From positions 124,001 through 188,000 of the forward strand of contig JBFXDS010000004.1 in assembly GCA_050180895.1 (NCBI GenBank): a DNA stretch of 64,000 bases. The letters run 5' to 3'. Source of the DNA: JBGPEQ01 sp050180895. GTDB lineage: Bacteria; Pseudomonadota; Alphaproteobacteria; Dongiales; Dongiaceae. Under the pieces are notes generated by a model that worked only from the letters and a program-made list of their open reading frames with translations, had not been told where the DNA came from and did not search any database. The position numbers and the translations under genes are program-made. This document shows positions 38,478-47,508 of this stretch, in pieces; the first letter of the stretch is position 1, and every line of letters begins with the position of its first letter.

Positions 38478-38963
38478 ATGAGCTACGGCCGCTTCGGCGC
38501 GATGATCGTGACGTCGACTATCGCCATGTACGGTCTCATGTACTTCAATACCTACGCGCTCAGCCACGTTTGGTTTAGTCAAACGCGCGCCTGGATGGCG
38601 CTGGTGATGGGCGCGACAATGGCAGTCGTCATGCTGACCTTCATGCTGGGGATGTATAGGAACAGGCGAGCGAACTTTGCCATCGTGGTCGGCAGCGTGG
38701 CGGTGTTCGCGGGTTCGCTCTGGCTCGTCCGCAGTCAGGAGACTGTCGCCGATGTTTCCTATATGAAGGCGATGATCCCCCATCACTCGATCGCGATCAT
38801 GACCAGTGAACGGGCTCATATTCGCGATCCTCGCGTGCGCGAGCTGGCCGATGGAATCCTCGATGCGCAGATCGGAGAGATCGCTGAGATGAAGCAACTG
38901 ATAGCTGACCTTGAGCGGAATCCGCCTCCACCGGGAACCCCCGACTTGCCATCGATCCACTGA
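38478..38963 (+). CDS. DUF305-family membrane protein
   Basis: A 161-aa protein with three N-terminal membrane spans (TSTIAMYGLMYF, ALVMGATMAVVMLTFML, IVVGSVAVFAGSLWLV) and a C-terminal DUF305 domain: FMKAMIPHHSIAIMTSERA, then EIAEMKQLI. DUF305 is a ferritin-like four-helix fold often linked to copper or other metal handling. GGGAGAGAAG precedes the start. It lies inside the putative tRNA-bounded island. Confidence 0.78.
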   Translation: MSYGRFGAMIVTSTIAMYGLMYFNTYALSHVWFSQTRAWMALVMGATMAVVMLTFMLGMYRNRRANFAIVVGSVAVFAGSLWLVRSQETVADVSYMKAMIPHHSIAIMTSERAHIRDPRVRELADGILDAQIGEIAEMKQLIADLERNPPPPGTPDLPSIH

Positions 38964-39472
38964 TCTGTCATCTATCCGATATAAAGGGTCGCTCTCGAAT
39001 CTCCGTGACACCGCTCGATTGTGAGCGTCGAATACCTGCATCAGTCGGAAGCTCGGAAAACCAACGGAGCGCGCTGCTTAATACTTGGCGCGGCGGCATC
39101 AAAGCCGCAGGGCGCGCCCGCCCCGCCTCGCGCGGGGCTTTCTTTGTTCTCATCACGACAAGCTTTCGTGAAGCTCAGATAAGATGCCGTTATAGCCCCG
39201 CTCGCTCGCGGGCTTCTCTTCACCGCGGGTCATGCTGGGCATCGCGTCAGACCGGCAGCCCCTCTCGTCGCATTACAATAAGAGACGCTTAAGCGTCACC
39301 GCTTTTGAGATGGTGTTCCTTATGACACGTCCACTCGAAAAGATAGATTTCATGCGTCGAAAGGAACAAACTCTTTGCGATGGCTGTTCACCGCGACACA
39401 ACGGAATAGGACCGACTCCTAACCGTTGTAGATCTCGCAAGAAGAAAACAGAACCGCAGGAAAGAAAGCGGC
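38964..39472. other. Intergenic region with two hairpins
   Basis: About 510 bases with no supported gene. A terminator lies at 39121-39145, and a weaker GC hairpin (CCCGC/GCGGG) follows at 39197-39212. A GGAAC-N17-TGTT element at 39363-39388 may be a weak EcfG-like site before the acyltransferase gene. Confidence 0.5.
39121..39145 (+). terminator. Rho-independent terminator
   Basis: CCCCGC and GCGGGG pair over a five-base loop, followed by CTTTCTTT. It probably ends the DUF305 transcript. Confidence 0.7.
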
Positions 39473-40615
39473 ATGGGTGGAACCCCATCTCCGTCATTTG
39501 TCGGTGTTTTGAACCCGCCGTCGGTCGAGGCGATATCGGGTCGCGATCGGATCGACGCGACACATCGTCCCTCGCGCGATTTTCTCAGCTACATCGACCA
39601 GTTCAGAGCCGTTGCAATCATTTTCATTGTCGCTGGCCACTCGTTTTTTCTCATGGACTGGGACCAACAGGCGCTCTTGCCGCGGGCGGTCACAGCCATC
39701 GTGGCGGACGGCACGCTCATGTTCTTGTTCATCGCCGGGTTCCTCTTCAAACACCTCATGGGGCAATATGATACGAGGAAGTACTACTTCGCGAAGCTGC
39801 GGAACGTGATTCTTCCATACATGCTCGTTTCGATACCTGCGATTGTCAGACTTCTGATGTCTCCGCATGAGCATCGGTTCATTCCGAGCGATTTTTTCGA
39901 TTGGAGCATCTGGTGGCAGGTGCCATGGCTGTACGCGACCGGAGCGCATCTGGGGCCGTTCTGGTTCATCCCGATGATCGCTGTCATCTACCTGATCGCG
40001 CCGCTGCTGGTCTGGTTGGATCGTGACGGGCGCATCTACTATGCGCTGCCTGTGCTTTATGTGGCGTCCCTCTTCATCCATCGGCCCGAAAACAATCTTG
40101 GGGTATTGCATGCATTTCTGTTCAATCTGCCGATCTATCTGTTGGGCATGTGGAGCGCCGGCAACTTGGATCGGGTCCTCGCATTTGTCGCGCGCTTTCG
40201 CGTCCCCATGATTCTAGGTTGGGCGACCCTAGTTGCGTTGGGTGCCTGGGTGCTGGTGGATCCCGACAACACGTTCGCCCCTGACCTATTCGCATTGCCT
40301 GATGACATCATCAGCTGGATCACGATCCAAAAGACGATCCTAACCTTCCTGCTGCTCTACTATCTCCACAAGCATCAACGCCTCATCGGCTCGCGCCTGC
40401 GCCCGATCGCCGCGGCCAGCTTTGGCATATTTTTCGTGCACTTCTACATCCAGACAGCGATCTGGATACTGAAGGGGAAGCTGGATTTCTCCCTGTCCGG
40501 AGGCGTGATCGGCTATCTCGCCGTCACCGCCTTTTTGTTTGTCTCTTCGTTCGCCGTTGTCACTGCTACGAAAGCTATCTTCGGCTCCCGGAGCCGGATT
40601 CTTATCGGCTCGTGA
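39473..40615 (+). CDS. Acyltransferase 3 family membrane protein
   Basis: A 380-aa polytopic protein with about ten spans. It starts with the family-typical DFLSYIDQFRAVAIIFIVAGHS, where the His is the catalytic residue of O-acetylases, and continues with FLFIAGFLFKHLM and YYFAKLRNVILPYM. Such enzymes O-acylate surface polysaccharides or lipids. AGGAAAG precedes the ATG. Its base composition is visibly lower in GC than the flanks, and it lies inside the tRNA-bounded segment, so transfer is likely. Confidence 0.8.
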   Translation: MGGTPSPSFVGVLNPPSVEAISGRDRIDATHRPSRDFLSYIDQFRAVAIIFIVAGHSFFLMDWDQQALLPRAVTAIVADGTLMFLFIAGFLFKHLMGQYDTRKYYFAKLRNVILPYMLVSIPAIVRLLMSPHEHRFIPSDFFDWSIWWQVPWLYATGAHLGPFWFIPMIAVIYLIAPLLVWLDRDGRIYYALPVLYVASLFIHRPENNLGVLHAFLFNLPIYLLGMWSAGNLDRVLAFVARFRVPMILGWATLVALGAWVLVDPDNTFAPDLFALPDDIISWITIQKTILTFLLLYYLHKHQRLIGSRLRPIAAASFGIFFVHFYIQTAIWILKGKLDFSLSGGVIGYLAVTAFLFVSSFAVVTATKAIFGSRSRILIGS

Positions 40616-40846
40616 TCGACGTCGGCCGGCGACGTGGGCCGATCAATCGGTCGGCGACATGGCCGGCTGCGAGACCCGGCACCGGATCCTCAGCGCGATC
40701 GAGCGATTGCCGGCGACGGCTCCGGCCGAGGGCGAGCGCATCCAGTGAAACGCGCGAGTCTGCCGAAAGGAACCATTCGAGCGGGCGCCTTGTTGGGCCT
40801 CTGCTTGCGGCGTTTACTTTCCATGTAAACGGGGGAAACCTGATCC

Positions 40847-41197
40847 ATGCAGGTCAAACGTATCGTCGCCAACATCGCCGCGGAGGATGTCTCGGCAGCC
40901 AGGCATTTCTATCAAGACATCCTCGGCCTTGATGTCCTGATGGATCACGGCTGGCTCACGACCTACGGCTCAGCCCGGAAGATGAGCGTGCAGGTCGGCA
41001 TCGCGTCCGAAGGCGGCTCCGGCACGCCGGTACCCGATCTGTCGATCGAAGTCGATGATCTCGACGCCGCCTTGCGGCGCATGAAGAAGGCTAAGGTCGC
41101 GATCGTGTATGGCCCCGCTGATGAACCCTGGAGCGTGCGCCGATTCTATGTGCGAGACCCATTCGGTCGGCTCATCAACATCCTGATGCACACCTAA
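40847..41197 (+). CDS. VOC superfamily (glyoxalase/bleomycin resistance-like) protein
   Basis: A 116-aa single VOC module of beta-alpha-beta units: IVANIAAEDVSAARHFYQDI, LGLDVLMDHGWLTTYG, then a second unit with VDDLDAALRRMKKAKVAIVY and the metal-type Glu region YVRDPFGRLINIL. VOC proteins are small dimers acting as dioxygenases, glyoxalases or drug-binding proteins; the reaction cannot be told. Confidence 0.78.
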   Translation: MQVKRIVANIAAEDVSAARHFYQDILGLDVLMDHGWLTTYGSARKMSVQVGIASEGGSGTPVPDLSIEVDDLDAALRRMKKAKVAIVYGPADEPWSVRRFYVRDPFGRLINILMHT

Positions 41198-41367
41198 TCC
41201 TGCCCGCGCAGCCGCCAGAATGCCCCGCCGTCGCGAAATGCGGGCCGCTGGTGAACGAGCAAGCGCATCAGCGGGCTTAGAAATCGCTTCCGATACGCTT
41301 CCGATTCCGAATAGGTCGGTTTCGGCTGCGGTGATATTCCATTAATTTGTTGATTTATCGTGAGATT

Positions 41368-41444
<77 letters not shown>

Positions 41445-41451
41445 GTGAGTC

Positions 41452-41757
41452 CTAGTGCGTCCAGCGGCCGATCCGATCGTAGCGGAAGTTGTCGCTGTAG
41501 CTCTTCGGCCGGATCGTGCGCGCCTGCGGCTGCTGCACCGTGTAGGCATAGCCCTGCCTCTCGGCATGGGCGACGGCCTCCTCGAGCGTGTCGAAGGCCA
41601 GCCGCACCTGCGTGCGCGTATTGCCGGAACTCGTCCAGCCCATCAGCGGATCCAGCTCGCGCCGCGCCTCCGGCTCGAATTCGAGGACCCATTGCCTGGT
41701 GCCCGCCCGGCCCGACTGCATCGCCGTCTTGCTCGGTTGATGGATTCGCGCGCGCAT
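41452..41757 (-). CDS. NDUFS4-like complex I accessory subunit (ETC complex I subunit)
   Basis: A 101-aa protein with the ETC_CI domain: ARIHQPSKTAMQSGRAGTRQ, WVLEFEPE near residue 25, the core GWTSSGNTRTQVRLAFDTLE, and the end KSYSDNFRYDRIGRW. This is the bacterial counterpart of mitochondrial NDUFS4, a peripheral-arm subunit of NADH:quinone oxidoreductase restricted mainly to alphaproteobacteria. AAGGAG lies just before the start. It sits between two tRNA genes. Confidence 0.88.
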   Translation of the reverse strand: MRARIHQPSKTAMQSGRAGTRQWVLEFEPEARRELDPLMGWTSSGNTRTQVRLAFDTLEEAVAHAERQGYAYTVQQPQARTIRPKSYSDNFRYDRIGRWTH

Positions 41758-41813
41758 CCGCTCCTTCGCCTCACACCTTGCCGCCCGGTGCCGGGCCGGC
41801 CTTGTATCGCAAA

Positions 41814-41890
41814 TGGTCGGGGCGACTGGATTTGAACCAACGACCCCCTGCTCCCAAAGCAGGTGCTCTACCAGACTGAGCTACGCCCCG
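41814..41890 (-). tRNA. tRNA-Pro (anticodon TGG)
   Basis: Minus strand: acceptor CGGGGCG pairs with CGCCCCG, D arm GCTCAGTCTGGTAGAGC, anticodon loop TTTGGGA with TGG, T arm GGTTCAAATCC, CCA encoded. 77 bases. Confidence 0.93.
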
Positions 41891-42106
41891 GCACGGGCCC
41901 GGCGCGCCGAAAATAGGGGCATCGCGACGCCTTTACAAGGTGCCGCCGCCGCCGCGTGTTTCGGCCGGCACGTGCCCTCTCGCGAATCTCGCGGCGCGGT
42001 GGTAAAGAGATGCCTCGGCTTTCCTGACTTTGGCGCCTGCCGGACAGCCGGAGGCGCGGACGGGGATCGTCTCTTGCTCGGACGGCGACGGCTTCCGGCG
42101 ATCGAT

Positions 42107-42304
42107 GTGGGCCAGCGGTTCCGCAAGGCCGAGGCGGCCGGCATCGTCTGGCAGGTGTCGTCGGTCTTCCAGGGCACCGACGGCAAGAGCTACGCGCGGC
42201 TGGTGCGGACGGACGACGAGAGCATGCGCAAGACCGTCGCGCTCAGCGCGCTGGCCCGCGACGGCCACTACCTGCCGGTCGCGCCGCCGGCGACGTCCGA
42301 CTGA
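42107..42304 (+). CDS. Small conserved-type protein (65 aa), start uncertain
   Basis: Frame with a plausible small basic protein: GQRFRKAEAAGIVWQVSSVF then QGTDGKSYARLVRTDDESMR. The longer frame running back over the tRNA gene is an artefact. The GTG at 42107 gives a sensible start but lacks a clear ribosome site; TTG at 42074 with GGGGAT upstream is an alternative. Similar short proteins with a GQRFR-VW pattern occur in Rhodospirillales (from memory, not searched). Confidence 0.5.
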   Translation: MGQRFRKAEAAGIVWQVSSVFQGTDGKSYARLVRTDDESMRKTVALSALARDGHYLPVAPPATSD

Positions 42305-42343
42305 TCACGCCTCTCCTCCCCCTTCAACGGACCAGGCCCGACC

Positions 42344-43006
42344 ATGTCCAGTCGCACGCTCGAATTGACCGATCGGCTCTACGACTATCTGCTCCGCACC
42401 TCGCTGCGCGAGCCGCCGCTGCTGGCCGAGCTGCGGGCGGAGACGGCCAGGCTGCCGATGGCGGGCATGCAGATCTCGCCCGAGCAGGGGCAGTTCATGG
42501 CCTTCCTCGTGGAGACGATCGGGGCGCGGCGGACGATCGAGGTCGGCACCTTCACGGGCTACAGCGCGCTGTGCGTGGCGCTCGCCCTGCCGGCCGACGG
42601 CAAGGTCGTCGCCTGCGACGTCAGCGAGGAGTATACCGCCGTCGCCCGGCGCTACTGGTCGCGCGCCGGCGTCGCCGCCAAGATCGAGCTGCGCCTGGCG
42701 CCCGCGCTCGACACCCTGGGCAAGCTCCTGGCCGAGGGTGCCGCCGGCGGCTTCGACTTCGCCTTCATCGACGCCGACAAGCGGGAATATGACGGCTACT
42801 ACGAGGCGGTCCTCGAGCTGCTGCGGCCCGGCGGCCTCGTCGCCATCGACAACGTCCTGTGGAGCGGCGCCGTCGCCGACCCGGCCAAGCAGGACGACGA
42901 CACCCGCGCCATCCGCGCCCTTAACGAGAAGCTGAAGGACGATCCGCGCGTCTCCCTCAGCCTGCTCCCCATCGGCGACGGCCTCACCCTCGCCCGCAAG
43001 CGATAG
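42344..43006 (+). CDS. Class I SAM-dependent O-methyltransferase
   Basis: A 220-aa enzyme of the catechol/caffeoyl-CoA O-methyltransferase type. Seen are the SAM loop TIEVGTFTGYSAL, VVACDVSEEY, and the metal site FAFIDADKREYDGYYE followed by VAIDNVLWSG. It would methylate a catechol-like hydroxyl in the cytoplasm with a divalent metal. Length is normal. Substrate unknown. Confidence 0.87.
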   Translation: MSSRTLELTDRLYDYLLRTSLREPPLLAELRAETARLPMAGMQISPEQGQFMAFLVETIGARRTIEVGTFTGYSALCVALALPADGKVVACDVSEEYTAVARRYWSRAGVAAKIELRLAPALDTLGKLLAEGAAGGFDFAFIDADKREYDGYYEAVLELLRPGGLVAIDNVLWSGAVADPAKQDDDTRAIRALNEKLKDDPRVSLSLLPIGDGLTLARKR

Positions 43007-43112
43007 CATTCGCCGCCGAACCGCGCGCGGCATTCCGATCGCCGCGCCGCGCCTTGAAAAGAACCGCGGCCGTCGGAGACGTTCGGCTCCAATCAGCGAA
43101 AGGATCAAGGAC

Positions 43113-43937
43113 ATGCCTACGATCAGCACCAAGGACGGCGTCGAGATCTTTTACAAGGACTGGGGCACGGGACAGCCCATCGTGTTCAGCCATGGCTGGC
43201 CGCTCTCGGCGGACGATTGGGACGCGCAGATGCTCTTCTTCCTCGGCAAGGGCTTCCGCGTCATCGCCCACGACCGGCGCGGCCACGGCCGCTCCGCGCA
43301 GACCGGCGGCGGCCATGACATGGATCACTATGCCGACGACCTTGCCGCCTTGACCGCGCACCTCGATCTGAAGAATGCGGTGCATGTCGGCCACTCCACC
43401 GGCGGCGGCGAGGTCGTGCATTACCTGGCGCGTCACGGCGAAAGCCGGGCGGCGAAGGCGGCGATCATCGCCGCGGTGCCGCCGCTGATGGTAAAGACGG
43501 CGGCCAATCCGGGAGGGCTGCCCAAGGAGGTCTTTGACGGCTTTCAGGCGCAGCTCGCCGCCAACCGTGCCCAGTTCTACTACGACATCCCGGCCGGGCC
43601 GTTCTACGGCTACAACCGGCCCGGCGCGAAACCCCAGCAGGGGGTCATCTGGAACTGGTGGCGCCAGGGCATGATGGGCGGCGCCAAGGCGCACTACGAC
43701 GGCATCGTCGCCTTCTCCCAAACCGACTTCACCGAGGATTTGAAGAAAATTAACCTGCCGGTTCAGGTGATGCACGGCGACGACGACCAGATCGTGCCCT
43801 ACGCCGATTCCGCGCCGCTCTCCGCGAAGCTGCTGAAGAAGGGCGTGCTCAAGACCTACAAGGGCTTCCCCCACGGCATGCCGACCACCGAGGCGGCGAC
43901 AATCAACGCCGACCTGCTGGCCTTCATCCAGGGCTAG
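43113..43937 (+). CDS. Alpha/beta hydrolase, chloroperoxidase/esterase type
   Basis: A 274-aa cofactor-free hydrolase: HGWPLSADDWDAQM, the nucleophile elbow VGHSTGGGEVVHY, and a late HGDDDQIVPYADSA followed by the catalytic His in GFPHGMPT. This is the pattern of non-haem haloperoxidase/arylesterase-like enzymes. Length matches the family. Real substrate is likely an ester; the perhydrolase activity is only family knowledge. Confidence 0.85.
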   Translation: MPTISTKDGVEIFYKDWGTGQPIVFSHGWPLSADDWDAQMLFFLGKGFRVIAHDRRGHGRSAQTGGGHDMDHYADDLAALTAHLDLKNAVHVGHSTGGGEVVHYLARHGESRAAKAAIIAAVPPLMVKTAANPGGLPKEVFDGFQAQLAANRAQFYYDIPAGPFYGYNRPGAKPQQGVIWNWWRQGMMGGAKAHYDGIVAFSQTDFTEDLKKINLPVQVMHGDDDQIVPYADSAPLSAKLLKKGVLKTYKGFPHGMPTTEAATINADLLAFIQG

Positions 43938-44439
43938 CCGAGGCAGAAACTGGCGGCGGCTCGATCCATTCCTCGCCCTTTGTGGGGCTAGGGGCGGAGT
44001 TTGCGCGCGGCAGCGCGTCAGAATCGGGCATCGCCCGGCGTCCTTGGACAGGCCCTCACCCCCACTGCCGCTGCGCGGGCGAGGGGGCGATCGGAACCGG
44101 CCACGTCCGCAGAGTCCCCTCTCCCGCCCGCCCGCGGGCGAGGGCCAGGGGTGAGGGCCTGATCCCGCGGCCCGCGCGCCTTGCGTCGCTCGATGCACTA
44201 TTGGGTGCCGGAGTCGCCGCTTTGACCCCTGGTTACCCGGCCGGAACCGCTCTGGAAGGGGTTATTTGACGGGAATGTGACGGAGGTCACGCCCGGCCTG
44301 GGCGCGGATGTGCGCCCCGTCACCCACGTTAACCTTAGAGCAACCCATAATTAAGGCGTCCTTCAGCGGTCGCGGTCGACACTGTTCATGGTCAAGAACT
44401 GACCGGCCCGCTAGGAGAACCTAACGTAGGAGAACGACC
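43938..44439. other. Intergenic region with inverted repeat and CRP-like site
   Basis: About 500 bases with no gene. It contains a 14-bp perfect inverted repeat (CAGGCCCTCACCCC, 44049-44062, with its complement at 44148-44161) and a TGTGA-N6-TCACG site at 44276-44291. Confidence 0.55.
44276..44291. promoter_or_regulatory. CRP/FNR-family-like operator
   Basis: TGTGA-CGGAGG-TCACG fits the CRP consensus TGTGA-N6-TCACA except for the last base. It is about 150 bases before the secreted protein gene at 44440. Only one site, so chance is possible. Confidence 0.32.
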
Positions 44440-44736
44440 ATGTGGAAAGCTCTCGTCTGCCTCGCCGCGTTCGCGCTCCCCTTGCCGGCCATGGCCGCCG
44501 GCAGCATGGCCTGCAGCAAGCGCGACGACGTGCTGTCGCAGCTCGGCAGCAAGTACAAGGAAGCGCCGTCGGCCGTCGGCCTCGCCAACAACGGCGGGCT
44601 GATCGAGGTCCTGACCAGCGACGACGGCTCGACCTGGACCATCATCGTCAGCATGCCCAACGGCACCAGCTGCCTGCTCGCCGCCGGCGAGAACTGGCAG
44701 CCGATCGAGCGCGTCGCCCAGGGTCCGCAGATCTAG
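44440..44736 (+). CDS. Small secreted hypothetical protein (98 aa)
   Basis: A signal peptide (WKALVCLAAFALPLPAMAAG) followed by a short periplasmic domain starting SMACSKRDDVLSQLGSKYKE and ending with SCLLAAGENWQPIERV. Two cysteines could form a disulfide. Similar small secreted proteins are frequent in alphaproteobacteria, with no known role. GGAGAACG precedes the ATG. Confidence 0.7.
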   Translation: MWKALVCLAAFALPLPAMAAGSMACSKRDDVLSQLGSKYKEAPSAVGLANNGGLIEVLTSDDGSTWTIIVSMPNGTSCLLAAGENWQPIERVAQGPQI

Positions 44737-44786
44737 GGGTCGGCGCGACCGACGTAGCGATCGCGGGCCGCCGCCGGCGGCGGCCC

Positions 44787-45263
44787 CTATTCGGCGGTGC
44801 CGAAGGTCTGATGCAGGACGCGATCGCCGGGCTCGATCCTCAATCGAGCCGCCGTGCCGCCATTGAGCTCCAGCACGGCCCGCGCCGGCTCCCCCGATGA
44901 GATCGTCGCCGTCGACCCGGGAATGGCGCGCTCCGCGATATGGACGATGCGCCCATCCGCGGCGATGAACAGCATATCCAGCGGGATCAGCGTATTCTTC
45001 ATCCACATGCTGATCATCTGCGGCGCCGGGTAGAGGAAGAGCATCCCCGCCTCCGCCGGCATCCGCTCCCGAAACATCAGCCCCTGCGCCCGCTGCTCCG
45101 GCGTGACCGCCAGCTCGACGGCGAAGCGGTGCGAGCCCGATGCGCTCTCCACCGTCACCTCGTCGCGCACAAAGGTCTGCAGCTCGGCCCGCGCCGGCAC
45201 GGCCAGGATGACCGCCAGCCCGACGATGCCCAAGATGCGTACGATCATTGATTGCACGGCCAT
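44787..45263 (-). CDS. DUF192-family secreted protein
   Basis: A 158-aa protein with a signal peptide (IVRILGIVGLAVILAVPARA) and a DUF192 domain: ELAVTPEQRAQGLMFRERM, LFLYPAPQMISMWMKNTLIP and LDMLFIAADGRIVHI. The domain is a compact beta-barrel of unknown role, exported in most bacteria. An internal ATG at 45248 would shorten the lead but keep the signal. A palindromic repeat lies immediately upstream. Confidence 0.82.
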   Translation of the reverse strand: MAVQSMIVRILGIVGLAVILAVPARAELQTFVRDEVTVESASGSHRFAVELAVTPEQRAQGLMFRERMPAEAGMLFLYPAPQMISMWMKNTLIPLDMLFIAADGRIVHIAERAIPGSTATISSGEPARAVLELNGGTAARLRIEPGDRVLHQTFGTAE

Positions 45264-45266
45264 CCC

Positions 45267-45349
45267 GCGTCCTTCGACAGGCTCAGGATGAGGGGAAGTC
45301 CTGGTGGCATGAAAGAAAGAACCTCATCCTGAGCCTGTCGAAGGACGCA
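45267..45349. repeat. Palindromic intergenic repeat, copy R6
   Basis: Full-length copy with the GACAGGCTCAGGATGAGG arm variant, between the DUF192 and HDAC-like genes. Confidence 0.9.
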
Positions 45350-45409
45350 GGGTGCCCATCCCGGTCTCCTTGGTTTTCATCCTCTGGAAGATCTCTGGAA
45401 GATAGTGTC

Positions 45410-46582
45410 TTACATGGCCGCGGTCGAGCCAGCCGCGGTCAGCAACAGCGCCTCTTGCGCGGCCCTCGCCAGCGCCCGCACCTCCTCGCGCACCGCGCCG
45501 TCGCGCGGCTCGTCGGCGATGGTGGTGAACCAGTGCGGCTGCGGGCTGCGCCCCTGGCTGCGGTCCCAGCGCAGGCCGCGCAGCACGGCGTCCGCGGCGG
45601 CCGTCGGCGGCACCGCCGGATCGATGCCGTTGAGCGTCGCCCACAGGCCGGCCCAGCAGCGGGCGACGGCCCAGGGATTGTAGCCGCCGCCGCCCAGCGC
45701 CAGCACCGCCGGCGCCATCGGCATCAGGCGCCGCACGGCCCGCCACAGCGCGCGGTTGGAGAGCGCCAGCCGGCTCATGGGATCGTCGGCCAGGCCGTCG
45801 GCGCCGCATTGCAGGACGATCGCCGCCGGCCGCAGCCGCTCGGCCAGTGGAACCGCCACCTCCTCCATCAGCAGCGCCAGCTCGCTGTCGTTGAAGCCCG
45901 CGGGCACCGGCAGGTTGAGCGCGCTGCCGCCGGCGCGGTCGGTCAGCCGGCCGGTGTAGGGCCAGCGCCCCGCTTCGTGGATCGAGAGGGTGAACACGCG
46001 GCCGTCGCCGGCGAAGGCATCCTCGACGCCGTCGCCGTGATGCGCGTCGAGATCGACATAGAGGATCGGCACGACGCCGCGGTCGAGCAGCGCCAGCAGG
46101 CCGAGCGCGGGATCGTTGAAGTAGCAGAAGCCGCTCGCCCGGTCGCGCCGGCCGTGATGGGTGCCGCCCGCCGGGTTGAAGACGATGCCGCCGTCGCGCA
46201 GCAGCTCGGCCGCCTTCAGCGTCCCGCCGCAGGCGGTCGCCGGCCGGCGGAAGATCTCGGGGAAGACCGGATTGCCGTTGCGGCCGATATTGTAGCGTTC
46301 GCGCACCGCCGCCGGCACCTGCGGCTCGGTCTCCGCCCGCATGACCGCGGCGATGTAGTCGCGGTCGTGGAAGCGCGCCAGCTGCTCCGGCGTCGCGATC
46401 GGGCTGTCGACATACTGCCGCTCGTCCAGCCAGCCCATGGCGCGGATCAGGTCGAGCGCGGCGGAGACGCGCGGGATCGCCAGCGGATGCCGCGCCCCGT
46501 AGCTCGAGGTCCGGTAGATCTCGCTGCCGATGAGGAAAGGACCCCGGTGCATTCGCGGGCCACCGCCTACGTATGACGACAA
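45410..46582 (-). CDS. Histone deacetylase-like (AcuC/class I-type) amidohydrolase
   Basis: A 390-aa deacetylase. Zinc and catalytic motifs are complete: GGTHHG, LYVDLDAHHGDGVEDAF, VLQCGADGLADDP and LALGGGGYNPW. The family removes acetyl groups from protein lysines, polyamines or acetoin-pathway enzymes. It starts at 46582, or at an internal ATG at 46552. Divergent from the antiporter operon with about 170 bases between. Confidence 0.87.
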   Translation of the reverse strand: MSSYVGGGPRMHRGPFLIGSEIYRTSSYGARHPLAIPRVSAALDLIRAMGWLDERQYVDSPIATPEQLARFHDRDYIAAVMRAETEPQVPAAVRERYNIGRNGNPVFPEIFRRPATACGGTLKAAELLRDGGIVFNPAGGTHHGRRDRASGFCYFNDPALGLLALLDRGVVPILYVDLDAHHGDGVEDAFAGDGRVFTLSIHEAGRWPYTGRLTDRAGGSALNLPVPAGFNDSELALLMEEVAVPLAERLRPAAIVLQCGADGLADDPMSRLALSNRALWRAVRRLMPMAPAVLALGGGGYNPWAVARCWAGLWATLNGIDPAVPPTAAADAVLRGLRWDRSQGRSPQPHWFTTIADEPRDGAVREEVRALARAAQEALLLTAAGSTAAM

Positions 46583-46753
46583 GACGCCGCATGATAGGTG
46601 CGTTGGCTCGGGAACGCGAGCCTGCGCCCTCGGCCGGCGTCTGCGACCTCATGCTCGCCCCGCCGGCCCATTTTCCATTGGCACTCTGCGCGCCCCGTAC
46701 TAGGGTCCCCGGCGCCGATGTCGCTTCGGGCGTCGGGGGAGGTCGTCGCGGCA

Positions 46754-47230
46754 ATGATTCAGAAGACCAGTCTGGCCGGCGTTCTCTTCGGCCTGTGGCT
46801 GCTGCTGTCAGGCCATTTCGAACCACTCCTGCTCGGCTTCGGGGTCGCGTCGTGTCTGCTCGTCGTCGCGATCGCGCACCGCATGGACGTGGTCGACCAC
46901 GAAGGGCATCCGGTACACATCGGGCACCGCGCTCTCCTCTACTGGCCGTGGCTCCTGCGCGAGATCGCCAGATCGAACGTCGAGGTCGCACGACTCATCC
47001 TGCACCCGAAACTGCCGATCAGCCCGGAGTTGGTGCAGGTCTCGGCCAGCCAGAGGACCGACCTGGGCCAAGTGATCTACGCGAATTCGATCACCCTGAC
47101 CCCAGGCACGGTGTCGGTGGAACTGGAGGACGGCAAAATCCTCGTGCACGCGCTGACGGAGGCCGGCGCGACCGCCCTGGAGGCCGGCGAGATGGACCGC
47201 CGCGTCGCGGCCATGGAAGGTCGCGGCTGA
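46754..47230 (+). CDS. Mrp antiporter subunit E-like (MbhA-like)
   Basis: A 158-aa subunit. Two N-terminal spans are followed by the MnhE core (YWPWLLREIARSNVEVARL, VSASQRTDLGQVIYANSITL, TPGTVSVELEDGKILVHAL). The start at 46754 follows GGGGAGG; an ATG at 46718 is less well placed. First gene of a ten-gene, mostly overlapping operon for cation/proton exchange at the inner membrane. Confidence 0.87.
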   Translation: MIQKTSLAGVLFGLWLLLSGHFEPLLLGFGVASCLLVVAIAHRMDVVDHEGHPVHIGHRALLYWPWLLREIARSNVEVARLILHPKLPISPELVQVSASQRTDLGQVIYANSITLTPGTVSVELEDGKILVHALTEAGATALEAGEMDRRVAAMEGRG

Positions 47231-47508
47231 TGTTTTCGGCGGCGACTGCAGCCATCCTCGTCACGATGGCGATGGCGCTCGCCCGCGCATTGCTCGGCCC
47301 GACGGTCTTCGACCGGATTCTTGCGGTCAACATGTTCGGCACCAAGATCGTCCTGCTCATCGCCGTGTATGGATTCCTGACGGGCCGGCCCGAGTTTCTC
47401 GACATCGCTGTGGCCTACGCGCTGATCAACTTCATCAGCACGATCGCCGTGCTGAAGTTCCTCCGTTACGGCGATCTCGGCGGCGCCGGCCGCCGCGAGG
47501 ACGTCTGA
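47230..47508 (+). CDS. Mrp antiporter subunit F-like (MbhB-like)
   Basis: A 92-aa protein with three spans: ILVTMAMALARALLGPTVFD, ILAVNMFGTKIVLLIAVYGF, and a last span after PEFLDIAVAYALINFIS. These are family hallmarks of MnhF/MrpF. ATG overlaps the E-subunit TGA. Confidence 0.87.
   Translation: MFSAATAAILVTMAMALARALLGPTVFDRILAVNMFGTKIVLLIAVYGFLTGRPEFLDIAVAYALINFISTIAVLKFLRYGDLGGAGRREDV

Noticed and set aside
39363..39388. EcfG promoter before the acyltransferase gene
   Set aside because: GGAAC-N17-TGTT misses the CGTT box; near-matches of this kind are expected by chance, so it is mentioned only in the intergenic entry.
40634..40828. Small plus-strand frames between acyltransferase and VOC genes
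   Set aside because: Arg-rich, no ribosome site, overlapping alternatives in several frames; nothing favours any of them.
41813..42106. Plus-strand ORF starting VGATGFEPTTPCSQSRCSTR
   Set aside because: This is the antisense of tRNA-Pro read through; only the end of the frame (from about 42107) looks like a protein.
45324..46991. 555-aa minus-strand frame ending in TLRPSTGSG
   Set aside because: It overlaps the HDAC-like gene in another frame and ends in repeat R6; the deacetylase frame has all catalytic motifs.
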